Positions 18,695-27,299 of a stretch of DNA of 64,000 bases are shown piece by piece. The stretch covers positions 62,001 through 126,000 of the forward strand of contig NZ_JAFCJK010000009.1 in the NCBI RefSeq assembly GCF_018131005.1, written 5' to 3'. The notes below the pieces were generated by a model that was not told the origin of the DNA, searched no databases, and saw only the letters and a program-made list of their open reading frames with translations. The stretch comes from Bradyrhizobium lablabi (GTDB taxonomy: Bacteria; Pseudomonadota; Alphaproteobacteria; Rhizobiales; Xanthobacteraceae). How positions within the stretch are numbered: the first letter of the stretch is position 1; each line of letters begins with the position of its first letter. Position numbers and translations under genes: made by a program.

Positions 18695-19448
18695 CGATAA
18701 GACAGTCAGACCACCGCCACTCGCTCTGCTCGCCATCGAGGGGCGCGGACTGCTGGATATTCCTGCGCTGCTCGCTGCGGCGCCCTTCCTGGCTGCCGCA
18801 CCGCGAGGACAGCCGCACCCGGTGATGGTCCTGCCCGGGCTAGGGGCGGACGATCGATCCACCATCGCTATCCGTAGTTTTCTCGAAAGCCTCGGCTATC
18901 AGGTCCATGGCTGGGGCCGTGGCCGCAACGTGCGTGCGCCGGAGGCCGACCTCTCTGCCGTGACCACCCAGATCAGGAAGCTCCAGGCGGACTCCGGCTT
19001 GAAGGTCAGCCTCGTCGGCTGGAGCCGTGGCGGCATCATCGCGCGTGAGGTCGCCCGACAAAATCCGGCTGCCGTTCGCATGGTGATTACGCTGGGAAGC
19101 CCCTTTGCGGCGCCCGGCGCAAGCAATGTCCGCGCCGTCTGGAGGCTCCTCACAGGACAGAAATACGAGCCGCCAACCCCCGAGCGGGTGAGCCGGTTGG
19201 CCTCACCGATTCCAGTCCCGTCGACGTCGATCTACACCCGCGCCGATGGCGTGGTCGCCTGGCGCGCGTGCCTGGAGGAAGAGGGCGGCGAGCGGGAGAA
19301 CATCGAGGTCAACACCACCCATATTGGCCTCGGCTTTCACGCGCCAGCCCTGTGGGTTATCGCCGATCGTCTCGCGCAACCGCCGGGAACCTGGAAGCCC
19401 TTTGAGCCAAGTCCGACGTTGGCACGATGGTTTCCTCGTTCGAGCTAG
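18684..19448 (+). CDS. Lipase-like alpha/beta hydrolase
   Basis: 254 residues. VLPGLGADD is followed by the nucleophile elbow GWSRGG (Ser near residue 114), then TLGSPFAAPG. The probable acid is in YTRADGVV and the probable His in TTHIGLG, the arrangement of the PGAP1/lipase-2-like branch. There is no signal peptide, but residues 13-40 are hydrophobic. It overlaps the preceding hydrolase gene, implying joint expression and perhaps a shared lipid or ester substrate. Confidence 0.75.
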   Translation: MCPDDKTVRPPPLALLAIEGRGLLDIPALLAAAPFLAAAPRGQPHPVMVLPGLGADDRSTIAIRSFLESLGYQVHGWGRGRNVRAPEADLSAVTTQIRKLQADSGLKVSLVGWSRGGIIAREVARQNPAAVRMVITLGSPFAAPGASNVRAVWRLLTGQKYEPPTPERVSRLASPIPVPSTSIYTRADGVVAWRACLEEEGGERENIEVNTTHIGLGFHAPALWVIADRLAQPPGTWKPFEPSPTLARWFPRSS

Positions 19449-19561
19449 CCAGAAATAAACCGCTAATTCGCCGAGGTGAGGTCCCTGCGCGGCGCTCCGA
19501 CCTGGGTATACCGAAAACTCTGTCCCGGTCGATGATATGGCGGAATCACCTAAGCTCGCGG

Positions 19562-19895
19562 GATGATCGGGCTTCTTTGTTCTGGCCGCCTTGACCTCGC
19601 CGTTCAAGTGGAAGTTCGACATGGGAACGACGCTTCGACATCAGCTGATCGTCTTGCGGCGGAGGCTGCAGGGTTGCCTCCGGCTGACGAACCATGATCG
19701 CTGGTGATCCAGCTGTATCGCTGGTTTCCATCAATTTGTCGGTCCTCACCATTGTTCGGCCCGAGACGCTCGTGCGTCGGCACAGGGGAGGATCAGCATC
19801 GAAAAAAAACGCTTCGGAGCGCCCACGATCCACGGCGAACTGCTTAAGCTCGAGTTTGAGGTACGAAGCTTTGAGATCCGCGTGATAAATTTTTG
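19562..19895 (+). mobile_element. Decayed transposase (integrase-core type) fragment
   Basis: The reading frames give LRHQLIVLRRRLQ, LYRWFPS, VLTIVRPETLVRRHRGG and then FGAPTIHGELLKLEFEV. These are the N-terminal and helix-turn-helix parts of a transposase common in Bradyrhizobium. Internal deletions and frame changes separate them and the DDE catalytic domain is gone. It marks the left side of the patchy accessory stretch. Confidence 0.65.
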
Positions 19896-20102
19896 AAGTT
19901 GAGGTCCACCCCTGCATTCTTCCGCACGGATAGCGAAAGAAGTCCTTGATCAATTGGCGCTCCCCATTAGCACGGCCGTCATGGTCAGCACCGCAGACAG
20001 TAGTAGCCCGGATTTCTCAACCCGTCGAAGCGTGTAACATCGCTCTTGCTGGGGGCTGTCCTTTCATCCCGTAAGCCTTCCTTTCGAGAATTTTCCCAGC
20101 AA

Positions 20103-20130
20103 GGGGCCGCTGCGTGAGCGGCCCCTTTTT
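20103..20130 (+). terminator. Rho-independent terminator
   Basis: GGGGCCGCT and AGCGGCCCC form a 9-bp stem around GCGTG, followed by TTTTT. This is a textbook intrinsic terminator reading rightward. No gene was found just upstream of it, so it may belong to a lost gene or a small RNA. Confidence 0.7.
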
Positions 20131-20538
20131 GATTTCGGGGACCCTTTGGAATATCGGCATAAGCGAAGCCCGACTCCGCGGCGAGGCGAGCCTCCGTCGT
20201 CCGAAGATCCGGTCGTGCCCCCCCGAGACGCCTACTGCGCGAAACCTCATCATCAGCAATCGGATCACGCGCGTTGGCCGCCTCTTCGTGTCAGCGCCTC
20301 GTTTAGCGCGCGGGCCGGCAGGTTTTGCAGGCTGGCGACGATACCGTGGCTCGCGATCCGCATGGCCAGCGCCTCCGGCACACGCCCATTGTAGGATCAA
20401 TCCTCGCTATGCCTCTGCACCCCGGCCTCAATGAGTCGCCAGCCGCTTACACTTCCGGTGACGCACGGCGCACAGTAGCTCGTTGGCGTTCCCTGCCCCC
20501 GAGGCATTGATAGTTTGCAGGGCTGCCCGCCGGGCGGC

Positions 20539-20868
20539 ATGATGGCGCATGTAACGCGCCGCCGATATACGAAATGGTCCGGCCACTACCCGCCTGGCGG
20601 TCCCGCGGATTGGGTCGCTGGCGGCCATGTCACCCGCAACATCCAATGCCATGGCGGCCGTGGGCGTAGGGTCGATTTTCATGTTGATGCCCTGCCTCAG
20701 GATCAACCGTGGTCTCGAGTTGGCTGGCGCCTGGTGTGTACGGTCTGCGGGGCAGCCGATGCGGCGAATATCGTGCCGAACTGGCATGACAGGATCGGGA
20801 ACGCGGCGCCGTTCGGCAAGGGGCGGGGTCGTGATCGCCGGTCGATGAAATTCGCACTTTCGGACTAG
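20539..20868 (+). CDS. Small zinc-ribbon-like hypothetical protein
   Basis: 109 residues from MMAHVTRRRYTKWSG. The segment RRVDFHVDALPQDQPW is followed by GWRLVCTVCGAAD and NIVPNWHD, like small rhizobial proteins with a CxxC knuckle and a preceding Cys/His element (IQCHG). The opposite strand is also open but Ser/Pro/Arg-rich. Function unknown. Confidence 0.5.
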   Translation: MMAHVTRRRYTKWSGHYPPGGPADWVAGGHVTRNIQCHGGRGRRVDFHVDALPQDQPWSRVGWRLVCTVCGAADAANIVPNWHDRIGNAAPFGKGRGRDRRSMKFALSD

Positions 20869-21142
20869 TTCTGAATCGCAATTGCCGCGGGCATTTTCGA
20901 TTTTACTGTATCCACAGTCGTGCGTATTGGCCGACGCCGACCATGCATCGCGCGATAAGGGATCGCCGCTCCGCACCCCCGGAGCGACGGTCCCGCCCAG
21001 ACGAGAGTATGGAACTGGCCATGCCAGAAGTTGCGGAATGAGCTGTCCGGTGATCGCCCGGGCGGCTCGTCTCGCTTGAGTGTAGCAAGGCACGCAACCG
21101 GCTGGCGCCGGGAGTTTAAGCACTCCGTTTAACGTCGAAGCG

Positions 21143-21304
21143 ATGAAGCGAACTCCAAAAGCAGTTGAGGTAAAATGCCCTGCCTGCAACGGCACCGGTT
21201 TTGAGCCGGTCAAAGAACTCCCGCCGCCTGGTTGGAAGGTATATCCGCCGAAGTGCAAGGTTTGCGGTGGCAAGGGTCGCGTTAAAGAAGAGGAAGCCCA
21301 GTGA
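21143..21304 (+). CDS. 53-residue DnaJ-type zinc-finger protein
   Basis: It carries two CxxCxGxG units, CPACNGTG (about residues 12-19) and CKVCGGKG (about 38-45). That is exactly one pair of the four found in the DnaJ central domain, and enough to bind one zinc. There is no J domain. Such stand-alone fingers occur in rhizobia with unknown roles. The start is the only in-frame ATG before the first finger. Confidence 0.6.
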   Translation: MKRTPKAVEVKCPACNGTGFEPVKELPPPGWKVYPPKCKVCGGKGRVKEEEAQ

Positions 21305-21363
21305 GGCGGCCTTATTGATCGCCACCATCTAGGCGCTTGGGGCCCGCCTAGAGCGGGCGCGCA

Positions 21364-21546
21364 ATGGAGCATCGCGGAATAGACCTTTCGGTCGTTCAAT
21401 CGCTTTCATCCAAGGGCTGGAAATGGATTGTCCGCCTTGAGCCGGGAATGGAACCAAAAAACCTCTACGTTGAAGTAAGTCGTGGAACAAAAAAAACAGT
21501 TCCACGTTGTAATGTGTGCTGTCGTCATCTCATGGGGGAGCCTTGA
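21364..21546 (+). CDS. Small hypothetical protein
   Basis: 60 residues beginning MEHRGIDLSVVQSLSSKGWK. This start resembles a family of short rhizobial proteins with a conserved ME-RGI--SVVQ---GWKW pattern. The C-terminal half (PRCNVCCRHLMGEP) departs from what I remember of that family, so the end may be altered. Function unknown. Confidence 0.45.
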   Translation: MEHRGIDLSVVQSLSSKGWKWIVRLEPGMEPKNLYVEVSRGTKKTVPRCNVCCRHLMGEP

Positions 21547-21996
21547 GTGCTAGGGACAAGGTACCTGGCGCGTCAGGTCGCGGCCCTGTTGGACTATGCC
21601 AAGTCCACAGTGATCGAGCGATCGAGAAGGCTGGCTAGACAAAGCTCTGCCAGCACGTCGGCGCTCGACCGGGAAGCGGTCACCGAGCTCATCAGGCTCA
21701 CCGACGCCCTGCTCTGCCAGTACGGCCTAGACATCGAACAGGTCGATAGAACCTTCCGCTGCTTCGCTACTGACGAATTTTTCGTCGTCACGTACATGGA
21801 GGAACCGGACCTCGCGCTCTATCGAATTTCGCAGCACGATCACGGTGAGAATATATCTCAAGTGTTTGTCGCGACGTGGCACTCCGCTTCGGGCACACCA
21901 GACCTGCGACTCTACTGTGACGGACCTTGGCGGAGAGAATTTCGGAGTTTCGCCAACAACTCATTCGACCCGGCTCCATCGCGAGTTCTCCATTGA
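21547..21996 (+). CDS. Hypothetical protein
   Basis: 149 residues from a GTG directly behind the preceding stop. The N-terminal ARQVAALLDYAKST segment resembles small helical rhizobial proteins. The rest (LTDALLCQYGLDIEQVDRTF and FFVVTYMEEPDLALYRI) reads like a folded globular protein but is not recognised. Confidence 0.4.
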   Translation: MLGTRYLARQVAALLDYAKSTVIERSRRLARQSSASTSALDREAVTELIRLTDALLCQYGLDIEQVDRTFRCFATDEFFVVTYMEEPDLALYRISQHDHGENISQVFVATWHSASGTPDLRLYCDGPWRREFRSFANNSFDPAPSRVLH

Positions 21997-22330
21997 TAGG
22001 GGAAGGTCGTCCCTTTGGGTCGGGGGTCGAGTGCGGGGATCGCGCGACCGCACCTATTGAGGATATCTGGTGCGAGAAATCAGTGATTGCAGTTTAAGGG
22101 GACGCGCCGTGTCTTGTTTGATGTCCGCTATGCTAGCATCGCGACCAAAGTCCGCCGCGCAGCGAAATGACGCGATGGCCCATTGGCCGACGTCCTACCT
22201 TAGCGCGGGTCCGTTTCATTCCCAATACCGGACGGGAATACTCCCTGCCCCCAATTTCAGCCGCGAGCCACCTTTGCTCCTGCTCGGGCTGTCGTGTATG
22301 AGAGATTCAGCCCCGGAGTCGATGGCGTGA
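21997..22330. other. Intergenic, nothing recognised
   Basis: About 330 bases, probably with the promoter of the L,D-transpeptidase. No gene or clear structure seen. Confidence 0.35.
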
Positions 22331-22417
22331 ATGGTGCCGGCGGCGGTTGGCAGGTTCAAGAATCGCGATCTGACACCTCGACACAAGCGCGAACAGGCAT
22401 TTCAACCGGGGCATGGC

Positions 22418-24013
22418 ATGGCAAGTCGATTTGCGACGGCGCAATCCACCGTGGCGATGCGGCGTTGGGGAACTCCCGTCATAGTCTCACTCGCGGCGAT
22501 GGCGCTACTTGCCGCGTTCAACGCCGCTGAGGCGCGACAGGCGCGCCCCGCGTCACCTATCGAGGCGACGGCGCCGCGCGATGCGGGCGAGCCGATCATG
22601 GCGATCGTATCGATTAAGAGCCAGCAGGTCACTTTCTACGACGCCGACGGCTGGATCCTGCGCGCGCCGGTGTCGACCGGCACCACGGGACGCGAGACGC
22701 CGGCCGGCGTGTTCGCCGTCATCGAGAAAGACAAGGATCACCGCTCGACCATGTATGACGATGCCGAGATGCCTAACATGCAGCGCATCACCTGGAACGG
22801 CATCGCGCTGCACGGCGGGCCACTGCCCGGCTACGCGGCCTCGCATGGCTGCGTGCGGATGCCTTTTGGCTTTGCGGAGAATCTGTTCGACAAGACTCGG
22901 ATTGGGATGCGGGTGATCATCTCACCGAACGACGCGACTCCGGTCGAGTTCTCCCATCCGGCGCTGTTCATGCCGAAAGCGGAGTCCGTCGCGGCGGCGC
23001 CGGGTCGTGCCGAGACGCTCACCCACGAGGCCGCGGAGGCTATCAAGGCGGCCGACGAGGCGAAGAAGGCCGCCGCTATGGCGGCGCGCGAGAGTACAGC
23101 CCTCGCGGCATCGCTGCGCAAGCTGGAGGGGCTCAAGCGGAACGCCGACGCCGAACTCGCGTTCGCCGACAAGGTGCTCGCCGCCGCAAAGACCGACCAG
23201 GCCAGGGCGCAGGCCGAGGACCGCAAGCAGAAGGCCGCCGTCAAGGTCGAGCAAGCGGCAAAGCAGATCGCCGCCCTTAAGGCCGATGCGAGTTCGAAGC
23301 CTGACGCCGCCGTCGCCAAGACCGCCGCCAAAGCGGCCGAGATGCGGAAGGCTGAAGCCGCCAAAGCGGCGCGCGAGGCGACACTCGCGCTGGAGCCGGT
23401 CTCGATCTACATCAGCCGTGCGACGCAGAAGCTTTACGTGCGGCGCAACACGCATAAGCCGGCGCCGGACGGGGGCGGCGAGGTATTCGATACGTCCATC
23501 GAGGTTCCGATCACGATCCGCGACCCGGCTAAGAAGATCGGCACGCATATATTCACGGCGATGGCGCGGACCGACGCGGGCCTGCGCTGGAGCGTCGTCA
23601 CGATCGACAACGGCGACGGCGCCAAAAGCGCGCTCGACCGCATCAGCATCCCGCAGGACGTGCTCGATCGCGTCGGGCCGACGGCGTTGCCGCGATCCTC
23701 GATCGTCATCTCGGACGAGCCGCTGAGCCGCGAGACCAACTATCGCACCGAGTTCGTGGCAGTGCTAAGCAACCAGCCCCAGGGCGGCTTCATTACGCGC
23801 AAGCCCACGCCAGCTGTCGAGATTGCGGACGGCAGCACCTGGGGCGGCGAAGGTTTCGGCGCCTTTTTCCAGCCCAGCTGGAATCCCCAACCCCAAATCA
23901 ACAATACGCGTCAGCGCGGCGGTCAGCCCTATTTTCCGACACAACGGGGCTATCCGGCACAACAAGGCTATCCCGTGCAACAGGGCTATCCAATGCAACC
24001 GGGCCGGTGGTGA
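22418..24013 (+). CDS. L,D-transpeptidase (YkuD domain), exported
   Basis: 531 residues from MASRFATAQ; an ATG at 22331 would add 29. A signal/anchor lies at about residues 16-40 (VIVSLAAMALLAAFNAAEA). The YkuD catalytic domain covers about 60-175 with the HGG and SHGCVRMP motif holding the catalytic Cys. Next comes a long Ala/Lys/Glu coiled-coil region (about 190-330), a second beta-rich region, and a C-terminal run of QQGYP-type repeats. It cross-links peptidoglycan or attaches proteins to it. Stand-alone gene. Confidence 0.85.
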   Translation: MASRFATAQSTVAMRRWGTPVIVSLAAMALLAAFNAAEARQARPASPIEATAPRDAGEPIMAIVSIKSQQVTFYDADGWILRAPVSTGTTGRETPAGVFAVIEKDKDHRSTMYDDAEMPNMQRITWNGIALHGGPLPGYAASHGCVRMPFGFAENLFDKTRIGMRVIISPNDATPVEFSHPALFMPKAESVAAAPGRAETLTHEAAEAIKAADEAKKAAAMAARESTALAASLRKLEGLKRNADAELAFADKVLAAAKTDQARAQAEDRKQKAAVKVEQAAKQIAALKADASSKPDAAVAKTAAKAAEMRKAEAAKAAREATLALEPVSIYISRATQKLYVRRNTHKPAPDGGGEVFDTSIEVPITIRDPAKKIGTHIFTAMARTDAGLRWSVVTIDNGDGAKSALDRISIPQDVLDRVGPTALPRSSIVISDEPLSRETNYRTEFVAVLSNQPQGGFITRKPTPAVEIADGSTWGGEGFGAFFQPSWNPQPQINNTRQRGGQPYFPTQRGYPAQQGYPVQQGYPMQPGRW

Positions 24014-24203
24014 GACGCGGTACGTAGGCCGCATGGCAGCTCGGGGGCGATGCGCCCCAAGTCTGGTCTATCCCAAAAAGCGGACGTCAATCAGGAACAG
24101 CCACAAGACCACTTGGGATCATTCTCGACCAAGCCGAGACGGTAGCCGGCCCTGCACTGAGACCGAACTTTGGATCGCCGGAGGGTAGAGTTTTCCGGCG
24201 TGA

Positions 24204-24600
24204 TCACGGTGGCGGGCTGGTTACGCCATCGCGATTCAGTAGCGCTATCGGCGGCTTGTTGCCGATTGCCCCGTGAGGCCGTTCTTCATAGTTGCGCCAA
24301 TCCCCCAACTTTTTGCTCGCGTCCGCAAGGCTGAGGAACCAGTGCGTGTTGAGGCATTCGGCCCGGAAGCGGCCATTGAAAGCTTCGATGAAGGCGTTGT
24401 CGGTGGGCTTGCCGGGCCGAGAGAAGTCCAGAGTGACGCCGCGCTGGTAGGCCCACAGGTCAAGATCTCGCGACACAAACTCGGTGCCTTGATCGACACG
24501 GATCGTTTCCGGGAATCCCACTCCATTGCAGACTCCTTCCAGTATCTCCACGACGTCAGTGCCGCGGAAACTGAATCGTGGCGGCAAGTGGCATCCATCG
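24204..24600 (-). mobile_element. IS3-family OrfB transposase C-terminal fragment
   Basis: The last part of an rve (DDE) transposase: IRVDQGTEFVSRDLDLWAY holds the second Asp region, and PTDNAFIEAFNGRFR holds the Glu. The end is ERPHGAIGNKPPIALLNR. The N-terminal half and OrfA are missing and the terminal inverted repeats were not found. One residue is lost from the usual YYN/YNE motif. It abuts the biosynthetic cluster on its left. Confidence 0.8.
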
Positions 24601-24656
24601 TCACCATCTCAGCCTTCTTATGGACGGGAAATAGCGGCAGGCGCTAAGTCCAATCG

Positions 24657-25808
24657 CTAGACAAAGGACGGCATATCCCGCCAATCCGCCATATCGACAA
24701 ATGAAGCACCATTATACAGGAGATCCTGCAACGGCGTGGGCTTGTCGAGCTGCCTCGGTATGCCGGCATAGCTGATCCGTTGGCCGTCTCGCTCGAAGAC
24801 ATAGTAGTCGGAGTCGCGATCGGAATGCACGATATGGGCCTCCTTGACCTTACCAATCGGAGTGTCGAGACAAACCCGAAAGTTGCTGATCCATGCCTCT
24901 CCCCGCAGGAAAACCTCGTCGACCAAGCGATAAACCCGATCAAGGCGAATCCTGTAAGACTCGCCATAGCGAATAGGGTCAGCAACAAAGAAAGTCAGAG
25001 GCTGAATACCAATTTCGGCGCCGCGATAGAGCAGCTCCATGATCACCGCTGGATGATCATTCACGCCACGCAGCAGAGGTGCTTGATTGTAAAGCGCGAT
25101 GCCTGCCCGGTGCAGTCGTTCTATAACCGACGTGGTCACCTCACAGAGTTCGTAGGGATGGACGATATGCAGTACAAGCCGAATTTTGTACTTGGTCAGC
25201 AAATCTATCCACGCCTGCGTGACAATGGATGGGGAAAATACGGGCGCCTTGGTGTGGAAACGAATCGATTTCACCGACGGTACTTCGAGGAAGCAAGTAA
25301 GAGCCAGCTCAACGTCTTCGACAGAACAAGCCAGGGGGTCGCCGCCGGAGAAAATGACCTCCCGGACTTGAGGATGAGCAAGCAGGTACTTCTGTACGCT
25401 CTGGAGTACCTTAGGGCTGACGCCGTTGATTTCCCGTTTTCTTTTTGCTTCCAGCGCCGTGATGTCCGGCCTGAAGCAATATTGGCAATGCCCAATGCAA
25501 AATTGCGTCGGAAAGTAAAGCAGCTTCCTCGGATAACGGTGAACGACAATGTGTTCAAGCCCGTTTGGCATGTGCCCGAAATCATCAACGAAGTTCGGAA
25601 CTCCCTCAGTGCTGTGGTCGAAGCGATCGCTTCTAGGAGCTACAATGGAATATAGGGGGCCATCGATGCGGCCGAGCAGCTCGATCTCCCTTTCTACCAA
25701 GATGCGATAGTGAGGGGGGATCTTCACGTCAAGCAGCGGTTCGCCGGCCTTGCGAAGCGCTTGCAACCGGTCAAAGTTTGATTCAGCAAGTGGCCCGAAG
25801 CCTTTCAA
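24657..25808 (-). CDS. KamA-family radical SAM amino acid 2,3-aminomutase
   Basis: 383 residues from a TTG that overlaps the upstream stop as TTGA, with GAGAGGG before it. Longer in-frame starts would lie inside the upstream gene. The [4Fe-4S]/SAM motif CIGHCQYC is at residues 104-111, preceded by VVHRYPRKLLYFP as in lysine 2,3-aminomutases. A Lys in TPIGKVKEAH may be the PLP lysine (GGGGK in the classical enzyme). The family moves an alpha-amino group to the beta carbon using SAM and PLP. Lysine, arginine or glutamate are candidate substrates; an arginine-type substrate is suggested only by the arginase-fusion partner. Confidence 0.82.
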   Translation of the reverse strand: MKGFGPLAESNFDRLQALRKAGEPLLDVKIPPHYRILVEREIELLGRIDGPLYSIVAPRSDRFDHSTEGVPNFVDDFGHMPNGLEHIVVHRYPRKLLYFPTQFCIGHCQYCFRPDITALEAKRKREINGVSPKVLQSVQKYLLAHPQVREVIFSGGDPLACSVEDVELALTCFLEVPSVKSIRFHTKAPVFSPSIVTQAWIDLLTKYKIRLVLHIVHPYELCEVTTSVIERLHRAGIALYNQAPLLRGVNDHPAVIMELLYRGAEIGIQPLTFFVADPIRYGESYRIRLDRVYRLVDEVFLRGEAWISNFRVCLDTPIGKVKEAHIVHSDRDSDYYVFERDGQRISYAGIPRQLDKPTPLQDLLYNGASFVDMADWRDMPSFV

Positions 25809-27139
25809 TCGTTGCCCTCTCGAAGTTTGGAATTGATCACTTTCGCCGCTAAATGCGCCGCAAGCGCGCATGTTCGTCCGCCGATGTCGAGCGCTGGCAC
25901 GACTTCCACCAAGTCTGTGCCAACCAGGCGGATCGGGGAAGACACTACAAGGTCTATCAATCCAACAATCTCGCGTGAGGTAAAGCCGCCCACCATGTGC
26001 TCTCCAGTTCCGGGAGCAAAGGCTGGATCCACACAATCGATGTCCAGGCTGAGATAGACGGGAGCATTCGCATGCTTGCCGAGGAGACTTGCAAGACGAC
26101 TAATCCCTCTGGGCTCCGTCATCTCGGAACATGGAAAAACATTGACCGCCTCTTTGGAGATAAAAGCTGCGCCGCTGTGGCTCCACTGGAAGTCCCTGAT
26201 TCCGATTTGAATGACGCGATTCCCGGAAATGGAACCATCTTGAATGAGGTTGCGCACCCAAGTCCCGTGGTTGTACTCGCAATCCCATTCGGCAGGATCA
26301 GTAGCGTCGTGATGTGAATCGAACTGGACCAACAATAAGTTTGGAAATTTCGCGGCAACGGCCGCCACTGCGGGATAGGAGATAGCGTGGTCGCCTCCGA
26401 TCAGGAATGGCACGCCACCCTCAGAAACGATTCCAGCGACGTGGTCGTATATGAGCCGATAAGTGGTCTCCGGACGAAATCGTCGGATCCGAAGGTCCCC
26501 AAGGTCGATTCCGGCGGAGGCTCTGTTGAACAACTTGCCCTTCATCGTCGAATACGTACCAACTTTATTCGACCACTCCCTCAGGACGCGGGGCGCTTCG
26601 GCCGACCCTTGGCGTTCGGTGGACATTACATCCGACGGCACTCCAAGCGCCACGAACTCGTTCGGGCGAATGAGCCCATCCGTTCGAAAACCCATGAAGG
26701 GTTGTATCGGATCGACGAGGTCAAATTTGCTAGACATGTCGTGACAGTCACTGCGTTTAAAATCCGGCTCATTTTCGACCTCGACGATTTGGCCGTCAAC
26801 AAGTCCATAAGCGCTCCGCAAATTAAGATCGCTCGCGATTTCCACTATGGTGCGGTCTGGCATGTTATCCGGATCGGTGCATAGAATGAACGCGCGGCGA
26901 CCCATGAACCTGCACGGCACAATGTTTATTGAAACATCTCCGCCATACGCTGCGGACTCTAAGCGAATTCGTTGCTTGGGTAGCTCAAAATAGTGATCAA
27001 GCTGCAGATTAAGTGTCCCAGGGAAAAGGGACATACCGGTCAAACTGGTGTAGTGTCGATGGAGGCGCCTAATCCATCGACCGAAGTCTTTCTTCCCTGT
27101 TGAGACCCGACCACGCAACAAGACGTATGACGAACACAT
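25805..27139 (-). CDS. Fusion: CTP-dependent riboflavin kinase-like (DUF120) domain plus arginase/agmatinase
   Basis: 444 residues in one uninterrupted frame. Residues about 7-122 match the archaeal RibK/DUF120 barrel: GRVSTGKKDFG, the PGTLNLQLD motif, TIVEIASDLNLR and LVDGQIVEVE. The Thr/Asn of GTLN that hold Mg in archaeal RibK are kept. Residues about 150-440 are a ureohydrolase with metal motifs GGDHA, FDSHHDATD and SLDIDCVDP, all intact. Such enzymes remove urea from guanidino compounds. The fusion of these two activities is unfamiliar to me. A CTP-using kinase acting on the pathway intermediate is an inference. It is coupled to the KamA gene. Confidence 0.78.
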   Translation of the reverse strand: MCSSYVLLRGRVSTGKKDFGRWIRRLHRHYTSLTGMSLFPGTLNLQLDHYFELPKQRIRLESAAYGGDVSINIVPCRFMGRRAFILCTDPDNMPDRTIVEIASDLNLRSAYGLVDGQIVEVENEPDFKRSDCHDMSSKFDLVDPIQPFMGFRTDGLIRPNEFVALGVPSDVMSTERQGSAEAPRVLREWSNKVGTYSTMKGKLFNRASAGIDLGDLRIRRFRPETTYRLIYDHVAGIVSEGGVPFLIGGDHAISYPAVAAVAAKFPNLLLVQFDSHHDATDPAEWDCEYNHGTWVRNLIQDGSISGNRVIQIGIRDFQWSHSGAAFISKEAVNVFPCSEMTEPRGISRLASLLGKHANAPVYLSLDIDCVDPAFAPGTGEHMVGGFTSREIVGLIDLVVSSPIRLVGTDLVEVVPALDIGGRTCALAAHLAAKVINSKLREGND

Positions 27140-27299
27140 CTAGGATGCCGTGTGTTTCTGGACAAATGGGAATATGCCAGACTAAACCTTCGATTGCACG
27201 AATTATATCGGCTTTTGCAGTTTCGGGCACTGCCATCGGCAGCAGAATTTCGGTCGGTCCTCCGCACAAACGACCAGCCGGCCATTGGATCATCATGAA

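Noticed and set aside
20428..21399. 323-codon open frame on the minus strand
   Set aside because: Ser/Pro/Arg-rich and opposite the more protein-like zinc-ribbon and DnaJ-finger genes on the plus strand.
27069..27296. 75-codon minus-strand frame in the divergent gap beside the D-Ala ligase-like gene
   Set aside because: It looks somewhat protein-like, but it would leave no room for the ligase promoter and overlaps the DUF120 start by 71 bases. Kept only as a remote possibility.
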